The notes below the pieces were generated by a model that saw nothing but the letters and a program-made list of their open reading frames with translations, searched no databases and had not been told where the DNA came from. The position numbers and the translations under genes are program-made. From assembly GCA_020627685.1 (NCBI GenBank), contig JAHDGK010000002.1, positions 96,215 to 160,214 of the forward strand: a stretch of 64,000 nt of DNA, in the 5' to 3' direction. This DNA is from Granulosicoccus sp. (lineage in GTDB: Bacteria; Pseudomonadota; Gammaproteobacteria; Granulosicoccales; Granulosicoccaceae). Shown here piece by piece: positions 9,682 to 17,756 of this stretch (the first letter of the stretch is position 1; each line of letters opens with the position of its first letter).

Positions 9682-10479
9682 TTAATGTTTTATACCAACG
9701 CCCTTGTTAAGTAAGGTCATTGCAATAGTGGCCAGCACGATAATAAACAGGATTATGACGATAAAGCTGGTCCATATAGGTATATCGCTGGCCCCCAAAA
9801 TGCCATATCGAAATCCGTTAATCATGTACAGCATAGGATTGAACATCGATACACTTTGCCAGAAAGGCGGCAGCATACTGATGGAATAAAAAACACCACC
9901 CAGGTAGGTTAATGGTGTCAGTATGAAATTCGGCACGATGGATATGTCATCAAACGATTTGGCAAATACCGCGTTAATGAGCCCACCTAAGGAAAACATC
10001 ATTGAGGTAAGCACCGCCACTGCAATAGTGATAAGCGGATAGAGAGGTTTAAGTTCGGAAAAGAACAAGGAGACCGCAGCGACCAATGCCCCCACGAGTA
10101 GCCCTCTTGCCATACCACCTGCCATATACCCCAAAACAATCGTCACGTTGCTTACAGGCGACACCAACATCTCTTCAATGTAGTTCTGCATTTTCGAACT
10201 GAAAAACGAACTCACCACATTGGAATAGGAGTTGATGATGACAGCCATCATGATGATTCCCGGCACAATAAAGTCGATGTAGCGAAAACCACCCATGTCG
10301 CTGATCTTTGCCCCTATCAGGCTTCCAAAAATCAGCATGTACAAAATAGCGTTGATAGACGGTGGCACAATCGTCTGCACCCAAATACGGGCAAAACGCC
10401 GGATCTCTTTACGAAGGATCGTTTTAAACGCAATTCGATTGATGGCTAATAGGTCCAACTGGGTTTCGGTCTTGTTCAT
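9682..10479 (-). CDS. ABC-2 type exporter permease, YadH-like
   Basis: This 265-residue integral membrane protein has about six hydrophobic segments and the ABC-2 signature region (FDDISIVPNFILTPLTYLGGVFYSISMLPPFW, quoted across several helices in parts; key words LTPLTYLGGVFYS). It closely resembles E. coli YadH as I remember it, including the opening EIRRFARIWVQTIVPP. Its start codon overlaps the end of the ATP-binding gene by four bases, so the two are co-translated. The substrate of the YadGH family is not firmly known. It ends 113 bases before the methyltransferase gene begins on the same strand. Confidence 0.92.
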   Translation of the reverse strand: MNKTETQLDLLAINRIAFKTILRKEIRRFARIWVQTIVPPSINAILYMLIFGSLIGAKISDMGGFRYIDFIVPGIIMMAVIINSYSNVVSSFFSSKMQNYIEEMLVSPVSNVTIVLGYMAGGMARGLLVGALVAAVSLFFSELKPLYPLITIAVAVLTSMMFSLGGLINAVFAKSFDDISIVPNFILTPLTYLGGVFYSISMLPPFWQSVSMFNPMLYMINGFRYGILGASDIPIWTSFIVIILFIIVLATIAMTLLNKGVGIKH

Positions 10480-11405
10480 GCTGACTCACCCGTTTTTCGC
10501 TGTACAAGGCGTAGAAAAAATTCTTCCAGACGGTTCGTCTTGTTTCGCAAACTGCTTACATAAATGCCTTTCTCGGTAAGCTCCGAAAATAGCTCGTTGA
10601 TGGTGTGGCCCTTTGGAACATCAACTTCGATACTGTTTCCATCCCGCTCACGCAGCGTAAAAGGTCCTATCTGCGTCAGCGGCTTTGTATAACCCTCGGT
10701 ATCGAGTACGAACGTTTCTAGCATTGACCGGCTGAGCAATTGAGCCACAGCTCCCTGCTCTATGATTTCACCACCATCAATAATGGCCACATTCCTACAA
10801 AGTGCTTCAGCCTCTTCCAGGTAGTGTGTTGTCAGAATAATGGTGGTGCCATGCTGCTCATTCAGCTCTTTTAAGAAACTCCACATAGAGCGACGAATTT
10901 CAAGATCAACACCCGCTGTTGGTTCGTCAAGTATGAGTAGTTTGGGTTCATGTATCAGCGCTCTGGCAATCATTAGGCGGCGCTTCATACCCCCGGAAAG
11001 CTCACGTGAAGGCGATTTGCGCTTTTCCCATAAATCCAGCTTCTTTAAATAGTATTCCGCCCGTTTCAGCGCCTCAGCTCGCTCGATACCGTTGTAGCCT
11101 GCTACGTTCAAAATGGTGGGCAAAACGGCTTCAAATACGTTGAAGTTAAATTCCTGCGGTACTAGGCCAATACTGGCTTTGGCGGCCTCAGGGGCTTCAT
11201 CGATATCATGATCAAAGACTTTGACGCTGCCATGGGTTTTGTTGACGAGCGCTGAGATAATGCCAATGGCTGTGGATTTACCAGCGCCATTAGGACCCAA
11301 CAATGCGAAAAAATCGCCCTCAGGCACGTTAAGGTCAATACCTTTTAAGGCATGAACCGAATCACCATACGTTTTGGAGAGACCGGAAATAGACAGGGCA
11401 TTCAC
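10476..11405 (-). CDS. ABC exporter ATP-binding protein, YadG-like
   Basis: The 309-residue ATPase carries Walker A GPNGAGKST near residue 38, a Q-loop at GLVPQEFNFN, the signature LSGGMKRRL, Walker B LLILDEPTAG and the H-loop TTHYLEEAE. The match to E. coli YadG runs through the C-terminal extension (SLRNKTNRLEEFFL), which is diagnostic for this subgroup. It energises the permease encoded immediately downstream. The signature uses GMKRR rather than GQRQR, as is usual for ABC-2 exporters. Substrate unknown. Confidence 0.94.
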   Translation of the reverse strand: MNALSISGLSKTYGDSVHALKGIDLNVPEGDFFALLGPNGAGKSTAIGIISALVNKTHGSVKVFDHDIDEAPEAAKASIGLVPQEFNFNVFEAVLPTILNVAGYNGIERAEALKRAEYYLKKLDLWEKRKSPSRELSGGMKRRLMIARALIHEPKLLILDEPTAGVDLEIRRSMWSFLKELNEQHGTTIILTTHYLEEAEALCRNVAIIDGGEIIEQGAVAQLLSRSMLETFVLDTEGYTKPLTQIGPFTLRERDGNSIEVDVPKGHTINELFSELTEKGIYVSSLRNKTNRLEEFFLRLVQRKTGESA

Positions 11406-11471
11406 GAATCAGCGGTACCGAGGCCAACAGAGGGCCGCTATGATACCGCAGGCACATCGTTATGGCGTAGC

Positions 11472-12485
11472 CTAACTGCTATGCCCTTTAGCCAACCTCG
11501 TTGCGGCAGAATAGCGTCGGTAATTCGACTTCACTTTCTGCAAATAGGCGCGTGTTTCTGCGAAAGGTGGAACACCGTTGTAGCGGCGAACATTTCCGGG
11601 GCCTGCGTTGTACGCGGCAAGCGCAAGCTCAACAGATTCGAATTCCCGAAGCAGTGAAGAGAGATAGCGAACTCCCCCCTTTAAGTTGTCTTTTGGATCT
11701 TCAGGATCACGCACTTTCAGCCAGTCTGCGGTCTCAGGCATGAGCTGCATAAGACCCTGCGCACCGACATGAGACAAAGCTGTGTTGTTGAAGCAAGACT
11801 CCTCCGTGACAACGGCTTTGACCAAATTTGAATTTACGTTGTAGCGTTGGCTGAACTCGTTAATGAGATGCTCGTAACGATCAACCCTTCTTGCGACTGC
11901 CTGAGGTGACAATCCCATACAACGAACGTGGGCAATAGGCTGGGCCTCGCCTCCTTCTGTCTTGGCATCGCGCCACGTGACTAGTTGATTCCACTGCGTG
12001 GGGTCAGCTGTAACTGCGTTGAAGAAATGCTGAGGGGTACGGTCTGTGCGGATGTCAGGGAACCCGACGCCAAGAAACTCCACGGTTTGGTTGCCAGCCA
12101 GTTTCTGCCGAGCAAGATCCGGGGAGTATTTCGCAGGCTCTAACCAACGCCGACTCTTAACCTCATCGAGAACGCCCGAAAACTCATCTGATGAGGCGAA
12201 GCTCATAGGACGATAGACTTTGGGTCTAATTGGAATCGGGACGATGTCTAGCTTGGATTTTAGCGCTACTGAGTCGATATCGGCTGTACTTGACTCTGGA
12301 ACAGGCTGAATTGAGGGTCTTGCCACCCACTCACCCAGAGACATACCGACGGTTGCGCTTTCCGGTGTCTGCTGCAGATCGGGTTTCGCAAAGCCCACTA
12401 CTAGTGAGGCAAGTAAACACAGTACAACGACGCGTAAAGCCTTGAATTTGCCAATTATTTGTCGGTAATTTGAGATGTTCATCAT
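11472..12485 (-). CDS. Lytic transglycosylase (SLT domain) with long N-terminal region
   Basis: The product (337 residues) has an N-terminal hydrophobic segment (residues 18-31) acting as signal peptide or anchor, a region of about 170 residues of low similarity, and a C-terminal soluble-lytic-transglycosylase domain. The catalytic glutamate is in VTEESCFN, followed by GLMQLMPETA and AYNAGPGNVRRYNG, the standard motifs. Such enzymes cleave peptidoglycan between MurNAc and GlcNAc to give 1,6-anhydro ends. The ATG pair at the start is ambiguous (12485 or 12482). It lies downstream of the cobalamin adenosyltransferase gene with an AT-rich palindrome in between. Confidence 0.88.
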   Translation of the reverse strand: MMNISNYRQIIGKFKALRVVVLCLLASLVVGFAKPDLQQTPESATVGMSLGEWVARPSIQPVPESSTADIDSVALKSKLDIVPIPIRPKVYRPMSFASSDEFSGVLDEVKSRRWLEPAKYSPDLARQKLAGNQTVEFLGVGFPDIRTDRTPQHFFNAVTADPTQWNQLVTWRDAKTEGGEAQPIAHVRCMGLSPQAVARRVDRYEHLINEFSQRYNVNSNLVKAVVTEESCFNNTALSHVGAQGLMQLMPETADWLKVRDPEDPKDNLKGGVRYLSSLLREFESVELALAAYNAGPGNVRRYNGVPPFAETRAYLQKVKSNYRRYSAATRLAKGHSS

Positions 12486-12600
12486 GCGTTAAAGCAGCAG
12501 AAGGACAAGTGCAACCAGGACGGGATGCATACTACCTTGTTTTTGGCAGAATAGCGTCTACAATTCTATCGGCCGCTAATTCATCTGTCACTTTGACGCG

Positions 12601-12630
12601 GTTCACAAAATCACAAAAAATTTTGTGAAC
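12601..12630. repeat. AT-rich 11-bp inverted repeat, possible operator or hairpin
   Basis: Arms GTTCACAAAAT and ATTTTGTGAAC are perfectly complementary with an 8-base spacer. It lies between the end of the adenosyltransferase gene (12649) and the start of the transglycosylase gene. Neither strand has a U-tract after the hairpin, so a terminator is less likely than an operator or mRNA structure. Confidence 0.55.
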
Positions 12631-12648
12631 TATGCAATATTTTGCGAA

Positions 12649-13215
12649 TTAGCTCTTAAAACTGACCGTGGGTCTGTCTTTTTGCCAAAGAACCTCACTT
12701 CCGCCGTCCTCTCTCGCCAGTACTCTAGCGACCACGAAGAGCAGATCAGAGAGCCGGTTGAGATACTTCATACTAAAAGGTGGCACATCTTCAATGCGCT
12801 TTAAGCTGACAACGAGTCGTTCCGCTCGTCGGCAAACCGTTCTTGCCACATGACACTGCGCTGCGGCCGGACTCCCTCCGGGCAAGATGAAATCTTTGAG
12901 TGGTGGCAGCTCTTCATTGAAGTGGTCCAAGGACTCTTCCAACCAATCGATGTGCGTTTGCATAATCGCCTGGTGCCCGGGAATACATAGCTCCCCACCG
13001 AGATCGAACAAATGATGCTGCACTTCGTGCAAGACCTGCATAACTTCCTCTGGCAGTGAATTCGTCATGAGAACACCCAAAACCGAGTTCAATTCATCGG
13101 TTGTGCCGTAAGCCGCAACCCGAAGTCCGTCTTTATCGGTTCGGCTACCGTCACCTAAGCCCGTAGTGCCGTCGTCACCGGTTCGCGTGTAAATCTTGGA
13201 AAGTCTGTTACCCAT
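12649..13215 (-). CDS. PduO-type cob(I)yrinic acid a,c-diamide adenosyltransferase
   Basis: This cytoplasmic enzyme transfers the adenosyl group of ATP to cob(I)alamin. The 188-residue length and motifs fit the PduO/MMAB class: the ATP-binding N-terminal segment YTRTGDDGTTGLGDGSR, the AYGTTDELNS motif, the helix CRRAERLV and the C-terminal YLNRLSDLLFVVAR. No cobalamin biosynthesis or B12-dependent enzyme gene is visible in the window, so it probably serves salvage for an enzyme encoded elsewhere. It diverges from the HinT gene, leaving about 100 bases for both promoters. Confidence 0.93.
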   Translation of the reverse strand: MGNRLSKIYTRTGDDGTTGLGDGSRTDKDGLRVAAYGTTDELNSVLGVLMTNSLPEEVMQVLHEVQHHLFDLGGELCIPGHQAIMQTHIDWLEESLDHFNEELPPLKDFILPGGSPAAAQCHVARTVCRRAERLVVSLKRIEDVPPFSMKYLNRLSDLLFVVARVLAREDGGSEVLWQKDRPTVSFKS

Positions 13216-13318
13216 AAGAGTTGCTTAATGCTCGGTATTTAATAATAAAAGTCGGGACGAACTGTTTTAGCGCGCCACAGTATAATGCTTGTGATCAAAC
13301 CCACCAAAGGCCAGTAGT

Positions 13319-13675
13319 GTGATTGAAGAAACTATTTTCAGCAAAATCATTCGCAAAGAATTACCTTCGGACATGGTGTATCAGGATGAGCTTGTCACCG
13401 CCTTCCGCGATATTTCTCCACGTCTGCCAACACACGTGCTGATTATCCCTAATCGCCACATTCCCACGGTAGATGACATTACTGACGACGACGAAGCAGC
13501 CATGGGGCGCATGCTCAGCGTTGCCCGGAAAATAGCCCGCGAAGAAGGAATCAGCGAATCCGGATATCGATTAATCATTAACTGCCGCGAAGACGGTCGA
13601 CAGGAAGTGCCACACCTTCACATGCATTTACTCGGCGGCGAGGATGTTGGACCACTCATCTCAAAAAAAGGCTAA
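13319..13675 (+). CDS. hinT: HIT-family purine nucleoside phosphoramidase HinT
   Basis: A histidine-triad nucleotide hydrolase of 118 residues. The HxHxHxx catalytic motif is [11 protein letters not shown] with His99, His101 and His103, and the N-terminal [14 protein letters not shown] is typical of the HinT branch. The start is GTG at 13319. HinT cleaves nucleoside phosphoramidates such as aminoacyl-adenylates with amine leaving groups. The MoxR gene begins 5 bases after its stop codon, so they may share a transcript. Confidence 0.94.
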   Translation: MIEETIFSKIIRKELPSDMVYQDELVTAFRDISPRLPTHVLIIPNRHIPTVDDITDDDEAAMGRMLSVARKIAREEGISESGYRLIINCREDGRQEVPHLHMHLLGGEDVGPLISKKG

Positions 13676-13680
13676 GTGCT

Positions 13681-14547
13681 GTGACCAGTAAAGATTCCCT
13701 CCCCGCAGCGTCAAGTACATACATTACGACTGATGATCTGCAACAAGCTGTTGATGCCGCTCTAACGCTAGAACGCCCTCTGCTGGTGAAAGGCGAACCG
13801 GGTACCGGAAAAACTGAACTTGCCATAGACATTGCCCGCAAGTTGAATGCGAAGCTGCATACCTGGCACGTTAAGTCGACAACACGTGCTCAGCAAGGTT
13901 TGTATGAATACGACGCTGTATCCCGACTTCGCGATTCTCAACTCGGCGATGAGCGTGTTAAAAACATTAACAACTACATACTCAGGGGTGTTCTCTGGGA
14001 TGCTTTCACGAGTGAAGAACGCAGTATTGTCCTTATCGATGAGATTGACAAAGCGGATATCGAGTTTCCTAATGATCTACTGCAAGAGCTCGACAAAATG
14101 TCCTTTGAAGTTTACGAAACACGCGAAGTCATAAAAGCAAAGATTCGTCCTTTGGTCATCATTACCAGTAACAACGAAAAAGAGCTTCCTGACGCATTTC
14201 TGAGACGGTGTTTTTTTCACTACATCAACTTCCCCGATCGCGACACGATGCAACAGATTGTCGAATCACACTTTCCCGATATCAAGAAAGATCTCCTAAG
14301 CGCGGCTATGGAAGTCTTTTTCGATTTGCGCGAAGTTCCAGGCCTTAAGAAAAAACCTTCTACCTCAGAACTATTAGATTGGCTCAAACTTCTTATCGCT
14401 GACGACCTTCCAGCCGAGGCTCTCGGAGCTGAGGATGTCCGAACTGTGCTACCCAAGATGCATGGGGCTTTACTTAAAAACGAGCAAGATATTCACTTGT
14501 TTGAGCGACTTATCTTCCTACATAAACAGCAGAGTAAACGTCTCTAA
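13681..14547 (+). CDS. MoxR-family AAA+ ATPase
   Basis: This 288-residue AAA+ protein has Walker A GEPGTGKTE near residue 38, Walker B SIVLIDEIDKAD, sensor 1 in LVIITSNNEKELPDAFLRRC and the arginine finger in that same stretch. The start is GTG at 13681, six bases after hinT. It is followed 8 bases later by a VWA-domain gene, the usual partner: MoxR ATPases work with VWA proteins as chaperones that load metals or mature enzyme complexes. The subgroup resembles the CoxD/CoxE-type pairs. No obvious client gene lies next to the pair. Confidence 0.93.
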   Translation: MTSKDSLPAASSTYITTDDLQQAVDAALTLERPLLVKGEPGTGKTELAIDIARKLNAKLHTWHVKSTTRAQQGLYEYDAVSRLRDSQLGDERVKNINNYILRGVLWDAFTSEERSIVLIDEIDKADIEFPNDLLQELDKMSFEVYETREVIKAKIRPLVIITSNNEKELPDAFLRRCFFHYINFPDRDTMQQIVESHFPDIKKDLLSAAMEVFFDLREVPGLKKKPSTSELLDWLKLLIADDLPAEALGAEDVRTVLPKMHGALLKNEQDIHLFERLIFLHKQQSKRL

Positions 14548-14555
14548 CCCTCATC

Positions 14556-15785
14556 ATGTTGCTCGATTTTTTCGATAGATTAAAGCTTGCTGACCTACCC
14601 GTTTCAATGGGTGAATGGTTAACGCTTATGGATGGCATGTCCAAAGGTATCGGCACGCTTAACCTGGATAACTTTTATGCGTTTTCCAGAGTGTGTCTGA
14701 TTAAAAACGAAGCACATTACGATCGCTTTGATCAGGTTTTCAGTGCCTACTGGTCGGGTCAAGCGCATCAGTTTGAAGAACTCATGTCTTCGTTAAACAA
14801 AGACATACCCGAGGATTGGCTTCGTCAAGCCGGCATGGATGCCTTAAGCGAAGAACAGCGTGCTCAGGTGGAAGCACTGGGCGGCTGGGACAAGCTCATG
14901 GAGACGCTGGCTAAGCGGTTGGAAGAACAAACTGAAGAGCACCATGGCGGCAATCGCTGGATCGGTACGGGAGGCACCTCTCCTTTCGGGCAAGGCGGAT
15001 TTAACCCTGAAGGGATACGCATAGGAAACAGTGGCAAACGTCAGGGGCGAGCCGTCAAGGTATGGGAAAAACGTCAATACAAAGACTTGGACGGCGATAA
15101 GGAAATCGGTGTCCGAAACTTCAAGATGGCGTTACGACAACTTAGGAAACTGGCTCGCGATGGTCGTGAAGAAACATTAGATCTTGATACCACCATCCGA
15201 AAAACCGCGGGGAACGCGGGTTTGCTCGATATACATATGCGGGCTGAACGGCAAAACGCCATTAAGGTACTTTTGCTCATTGATATAGGCGGTTCGATGG
15301 ATTACCACGCACAGATGTGCGAGACCTTATTTTCAGCTGCCCGCAGTGAATTCAAAAGATTGGATACCTATTGGTTTCATAATTTTCTCTACGAACGAGT
15401 CTGGAAAGACAACGCTCGTCGACACCACGTTCAAACCCCGACCACCGAATTAATGCACTCCTACGGCAAAGACTATCGATTGATTATCGTTGGAGATGCC
15501 ACTATGAGTCCTTATGAAATAGCGGTTCCAGGTGGAAGCGTCGAACACTGGAATGAAGAGGCCGGAGCAATATGGCTGCGACGTTTACAACAAGCCTTTC
15601 CCCACTGCGTCTGGATCAACCCGGAATCTCCGGACTGGTGGCAAACAACGCCGTCCGTCAGATTAACCAAAGAGCTCATGAACGACCGGATGTACCCTAT
15701 GACGGTTGATGGTCTGCAGGCTGCGATCCAAGCGCTGAAATCCCCAATGACACCCAGCTCGTCGACTCTAGCAACTGACAAGTAA
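14556..15785 (+). CDS. VWA-domain (CoxE-like) partner of the MoxR ATPase
   Basis: A cytoplasmic protein of 409 residues without signal peptide or membrane segment. The N-terminal 200 residues are helical; the C-terminal half is a von Willebrand A domain with a MIDAS-like motif LLIDIGGSMDYH (DxGGS instead of the classic DxSxS), as in CoxE-like proteins. A glycine-rich linker (GGNRWIGTGGTSPFGQGGF, residues about 129-149) separates the parts. Another conserved patch is IIVGDATMSPYEI. It follows the MoxR gene by 8 bases. Function is inferred from the pair: a metal-dependent adaptor for AAA+-driven maturation of an unidentified target. Confidence 0.88.
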   Translation: MLLDFFDRLKLADLPVSMGEWLTLMDGMSKGIGTLNLDNFYAFSRVCLIKNEAHYDRFDQVFSAYWSGQAHQFEELMSSLNKDIPEDWLRQAGMDALSEEQRAQVEALGGWDKLMETLAKRLEEQTEEHHGGNRWIGTGGTSPFGQGGFNPEGIRIGNSGKRQGRAVKVWEKRQYKDLDGDKEIGVRNFKMALRQLRKLARDGREETLDLDTTIRKTAGNAGLLDIHMRAERQNAIKVLLLIDIGGSMDYHAQMCETLFSAARSEFKRLDTYWFHNFLYERVWKDNARRHHVQTPTTELMHSYGKDYRLIIVGDATMSPYEIAVPGGSVEHWNEEAGAIWLRRLQQAFPHCVWINPESPDWWQTTPSVRLTKELMNDRMYPMTVDGLQAAIQALKSPMTPSSSTLATDK

Positions 15786-15996
15786 CCTGAGTTGTGAAGC
15801 GCGTCGACTAAATGTGGAAATCGATTATCCGGCGACGCCGTTGCCGGATCATTTCTTGCACCATGTAACCCCAGTGAGAGGGGTCAACAAACCTTCGGAC
15901 AACTACTACAGACGGCTCAAACCGAATACTTGTTTCAGCCGAAGTTAAGTGGCCCCTCTCGCACTCTTCCAGAGCAATCAAGGGTCGTGAGACGAT

Positions 15997-17727
15997 TTGC
16001 AACCAATCCATGCCAGTCAAATTACAACGGCTTCGTTGGCTGTACCTTGCCTGCCAAAAGCAAAGGCGGCACGCAATGTCTCTGTAGCGGTGATCATCAG
16101 TGCCTTAGCTATATCACTCAGCGCCTGCCAGTCCGGCTCAGCAAATCTTAACAACTCTACAGTACAGTCTGACTCTCAGAACACTGCCTCCGTTGCGGAG
16201 TCTCCGACATCTGCTGATTTGAGCGCAGATTCCCTCGTCGCGCCCGCACAGATTGAAACAACATTAAGTTCGGCCCAAGGATTGATAACCCTTGAATGGG
16301 AACCCATTGAAAATCAGCAATCCTCAAGCGTTTATCTTTACGACTCTCTGGTCGGATCAGAAATACAGCTAGGGTCAACAAACGATGCCAGCCAAAGCTC
16401 TTTCACGCTACCCAGTTTCAGTCATCAGCGTGCCTGGCATCGCGAATTTCTGCGTGTGGAAGTGTGCAACAACGACAACTGTATTAGCTCAAAACGACTA
16501 TCCGTTGCAGATGCTATCGAATCAACCATTCAACGAATCACACCTAGCGTCTTTATTGAGGGCGAACGTTTTGCACAGAGCATCACGATCAACGACAATG
16601 CAAAGCTGATGGCTGTAGCCCTACCCTCGCAAGGTGCGATTGATATTTATCTTAAGCCCGCTAATGAGTGGGTCGCGACACAACGGACACACTTAACTAA
16701 CTTATCCGTGTCAACCGTTCGAGAAATTCACATGGATTTCTCATCCAGTGGCGACACACTGGCCGTTCTGATTTTTCACAACAACGGACTGGATGCTCCG
16801 GAGATTAAATTACTTGAAAGGCTGGGCGAAGGTTGGTTTGAAACCAGTACGATCGAGCTTAGCGGCATCGATCAAACCCCCGGCAGCAACACAGTTTTAG
16901 ACCTGGAACGTCCGCTTATCATCTCCGAAAACGGTTCACGCATGCTAGTCAATATCGCGCAGCAAGCCTATACCCTTTACCAGACAGATATGGGTTGGTC
17001 CTCACCGGAGTTACTGGCGCACGCAAATATTGTGTCGTGGCCAGATGCTTTCACTGATCGCGTCATTGATAACGGTGTGTTGAAATCTATGAGCGCCAGC
17101 AGATCTTTAGATCGTATTTTCCTCGCCCATTCCATTGATCAATCTTTGTGGCTAAGCACCTGGCACGTCCAGTCAACGACAGCACCCACCCCAACCTGGG
17201 AAAAAACTGCGGCCTACCCCATTAGCGCCATTGCCCATGATAACGAGCTGAAAATGAGCAGCAATAGAACAGGCGACCAGATCATCATCGCTGGCTGGGA
17301 AGCCGTGGAAGGTGCGGACCTCACACCGGTTGCCTGGAGATATCAGCTACCCGATTCGAGTGAGACTTCAGTGAGTACATCATTAGACTCACTGGACTCA
17401 ATACGATTCCCCCCAACGCAGGACACGTCTGCCTCCATTCGATTCAGTAGTAACGACGAGTTAGATCAAGTGGTACTCGGCTGGCAAGGTACCTCAGATG
17501 ATTCCAAAGGACATGACGCAGCCCTGATGAGCTACACCTACAGTTCAGAGTCGATGCGATGGATTCCCAAACTCGAACTGCCGGAGGTTTATCCAACGTT
17601 CGCAAAGCAAGCGTTTGTCCGATCAACCGAACTTTCACCGGATGGAAGTGCATTATTAATTAGCATCTCCGCAGGTAGTTCTCTCTCATCAGAAAACCGC
17701 GTCGGTGAAATAGCGGCTCTTCACTGA
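15997..17727 (+). CDS. Unrecognised lipoprotein with Fn3-like region and probable beta-propeller
   Basis: I do not recognise this gene. The N-terminus has a basic region, a hydrophobic stretch (VSVAVIISALAI) and a lipobox LSAC with Cys44, so a membrane-anchored lipoprotein is likely. Start is uncertain: TTG at 15997 gives 576 residues, TTG at 16036 gives a more usual signal peptide with Cys31. After a serine-rich linker, residues about 75-165 resemble a fibronectin-III-like domain (ITLEWEPIENQQSSSVYLY). From about residue 185 onward, phrases of the type S.nG..l.v recur (NDNAKLMAVALP, SSSGDTLAVLIF, SENGSRMLVNI, SSNRTGDQIIIAGW, SSNDELDQVVLGW, SPDGSALLISIS), spaced as blades of a beta-propeller, about six or seven in all. 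No enzymatic motif. It is a single gene with a gap of about 210 bases upstream. Confidence 0.65.
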   Translation: MQPIHASQITTASLAVPCLPKAKAARNVSVAVIISALAISLSACQSGSANLNNSTVQSDSQNTASVAESPTSADLSADSLVAPAQIETTLSSAQGLITLEWEPIENQQSSSVYLYDSLVGSEIQLGSTNDASQSSFTLPSFSHQRAWHREFLRVEVCNNDNCISSKRLSVADAIESTIQRITPSVFIEGERFAQSITINDNAKLMAVALPSQGAIDIYLKPANEWVATQRTHLTNLSVSTVREIHMDFSSSGDTLAVLIFHNNGLDAPEIKLLERLGEGWFETSTIELSGIDQTPGSNTVLDLERPLIISENGSRMLVNIAQQAYTLYQTDMGWSSPELLAHANIVSWPDAFTDRVIDNGVLKSMSASRSLDRIFLAHSIDQSLWLSTWHVQSTTAPTPTWEKTAAYPISAIAHDNELKMSSNRTGDQIIIAGWEAVEGADLTPVAWRYQLPDSSETSVSTSLDSLDSIRFPPTQDTSASIRFSSNDELDQVVLGWQGTSDDSKGHDAALMSYTYSSESMRWIPKLELPEVYPTFAKQAFVRSTELSPDGSALLISISAGSSLSSENRVGEIAALH

Positions 17728-17756
17728 AAGCAGTTTATAAATCGGGCAGCCGGACG

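Noticed and set aside
11503-12565. 14-base repeat GGCAGAATAGCGTC at about 11505 and 12545, on both sides of the transglycosylase gene
   Set aside because: Exact match is short enough to arise by chance in 64 kb and there is no other sign of a mobile element.
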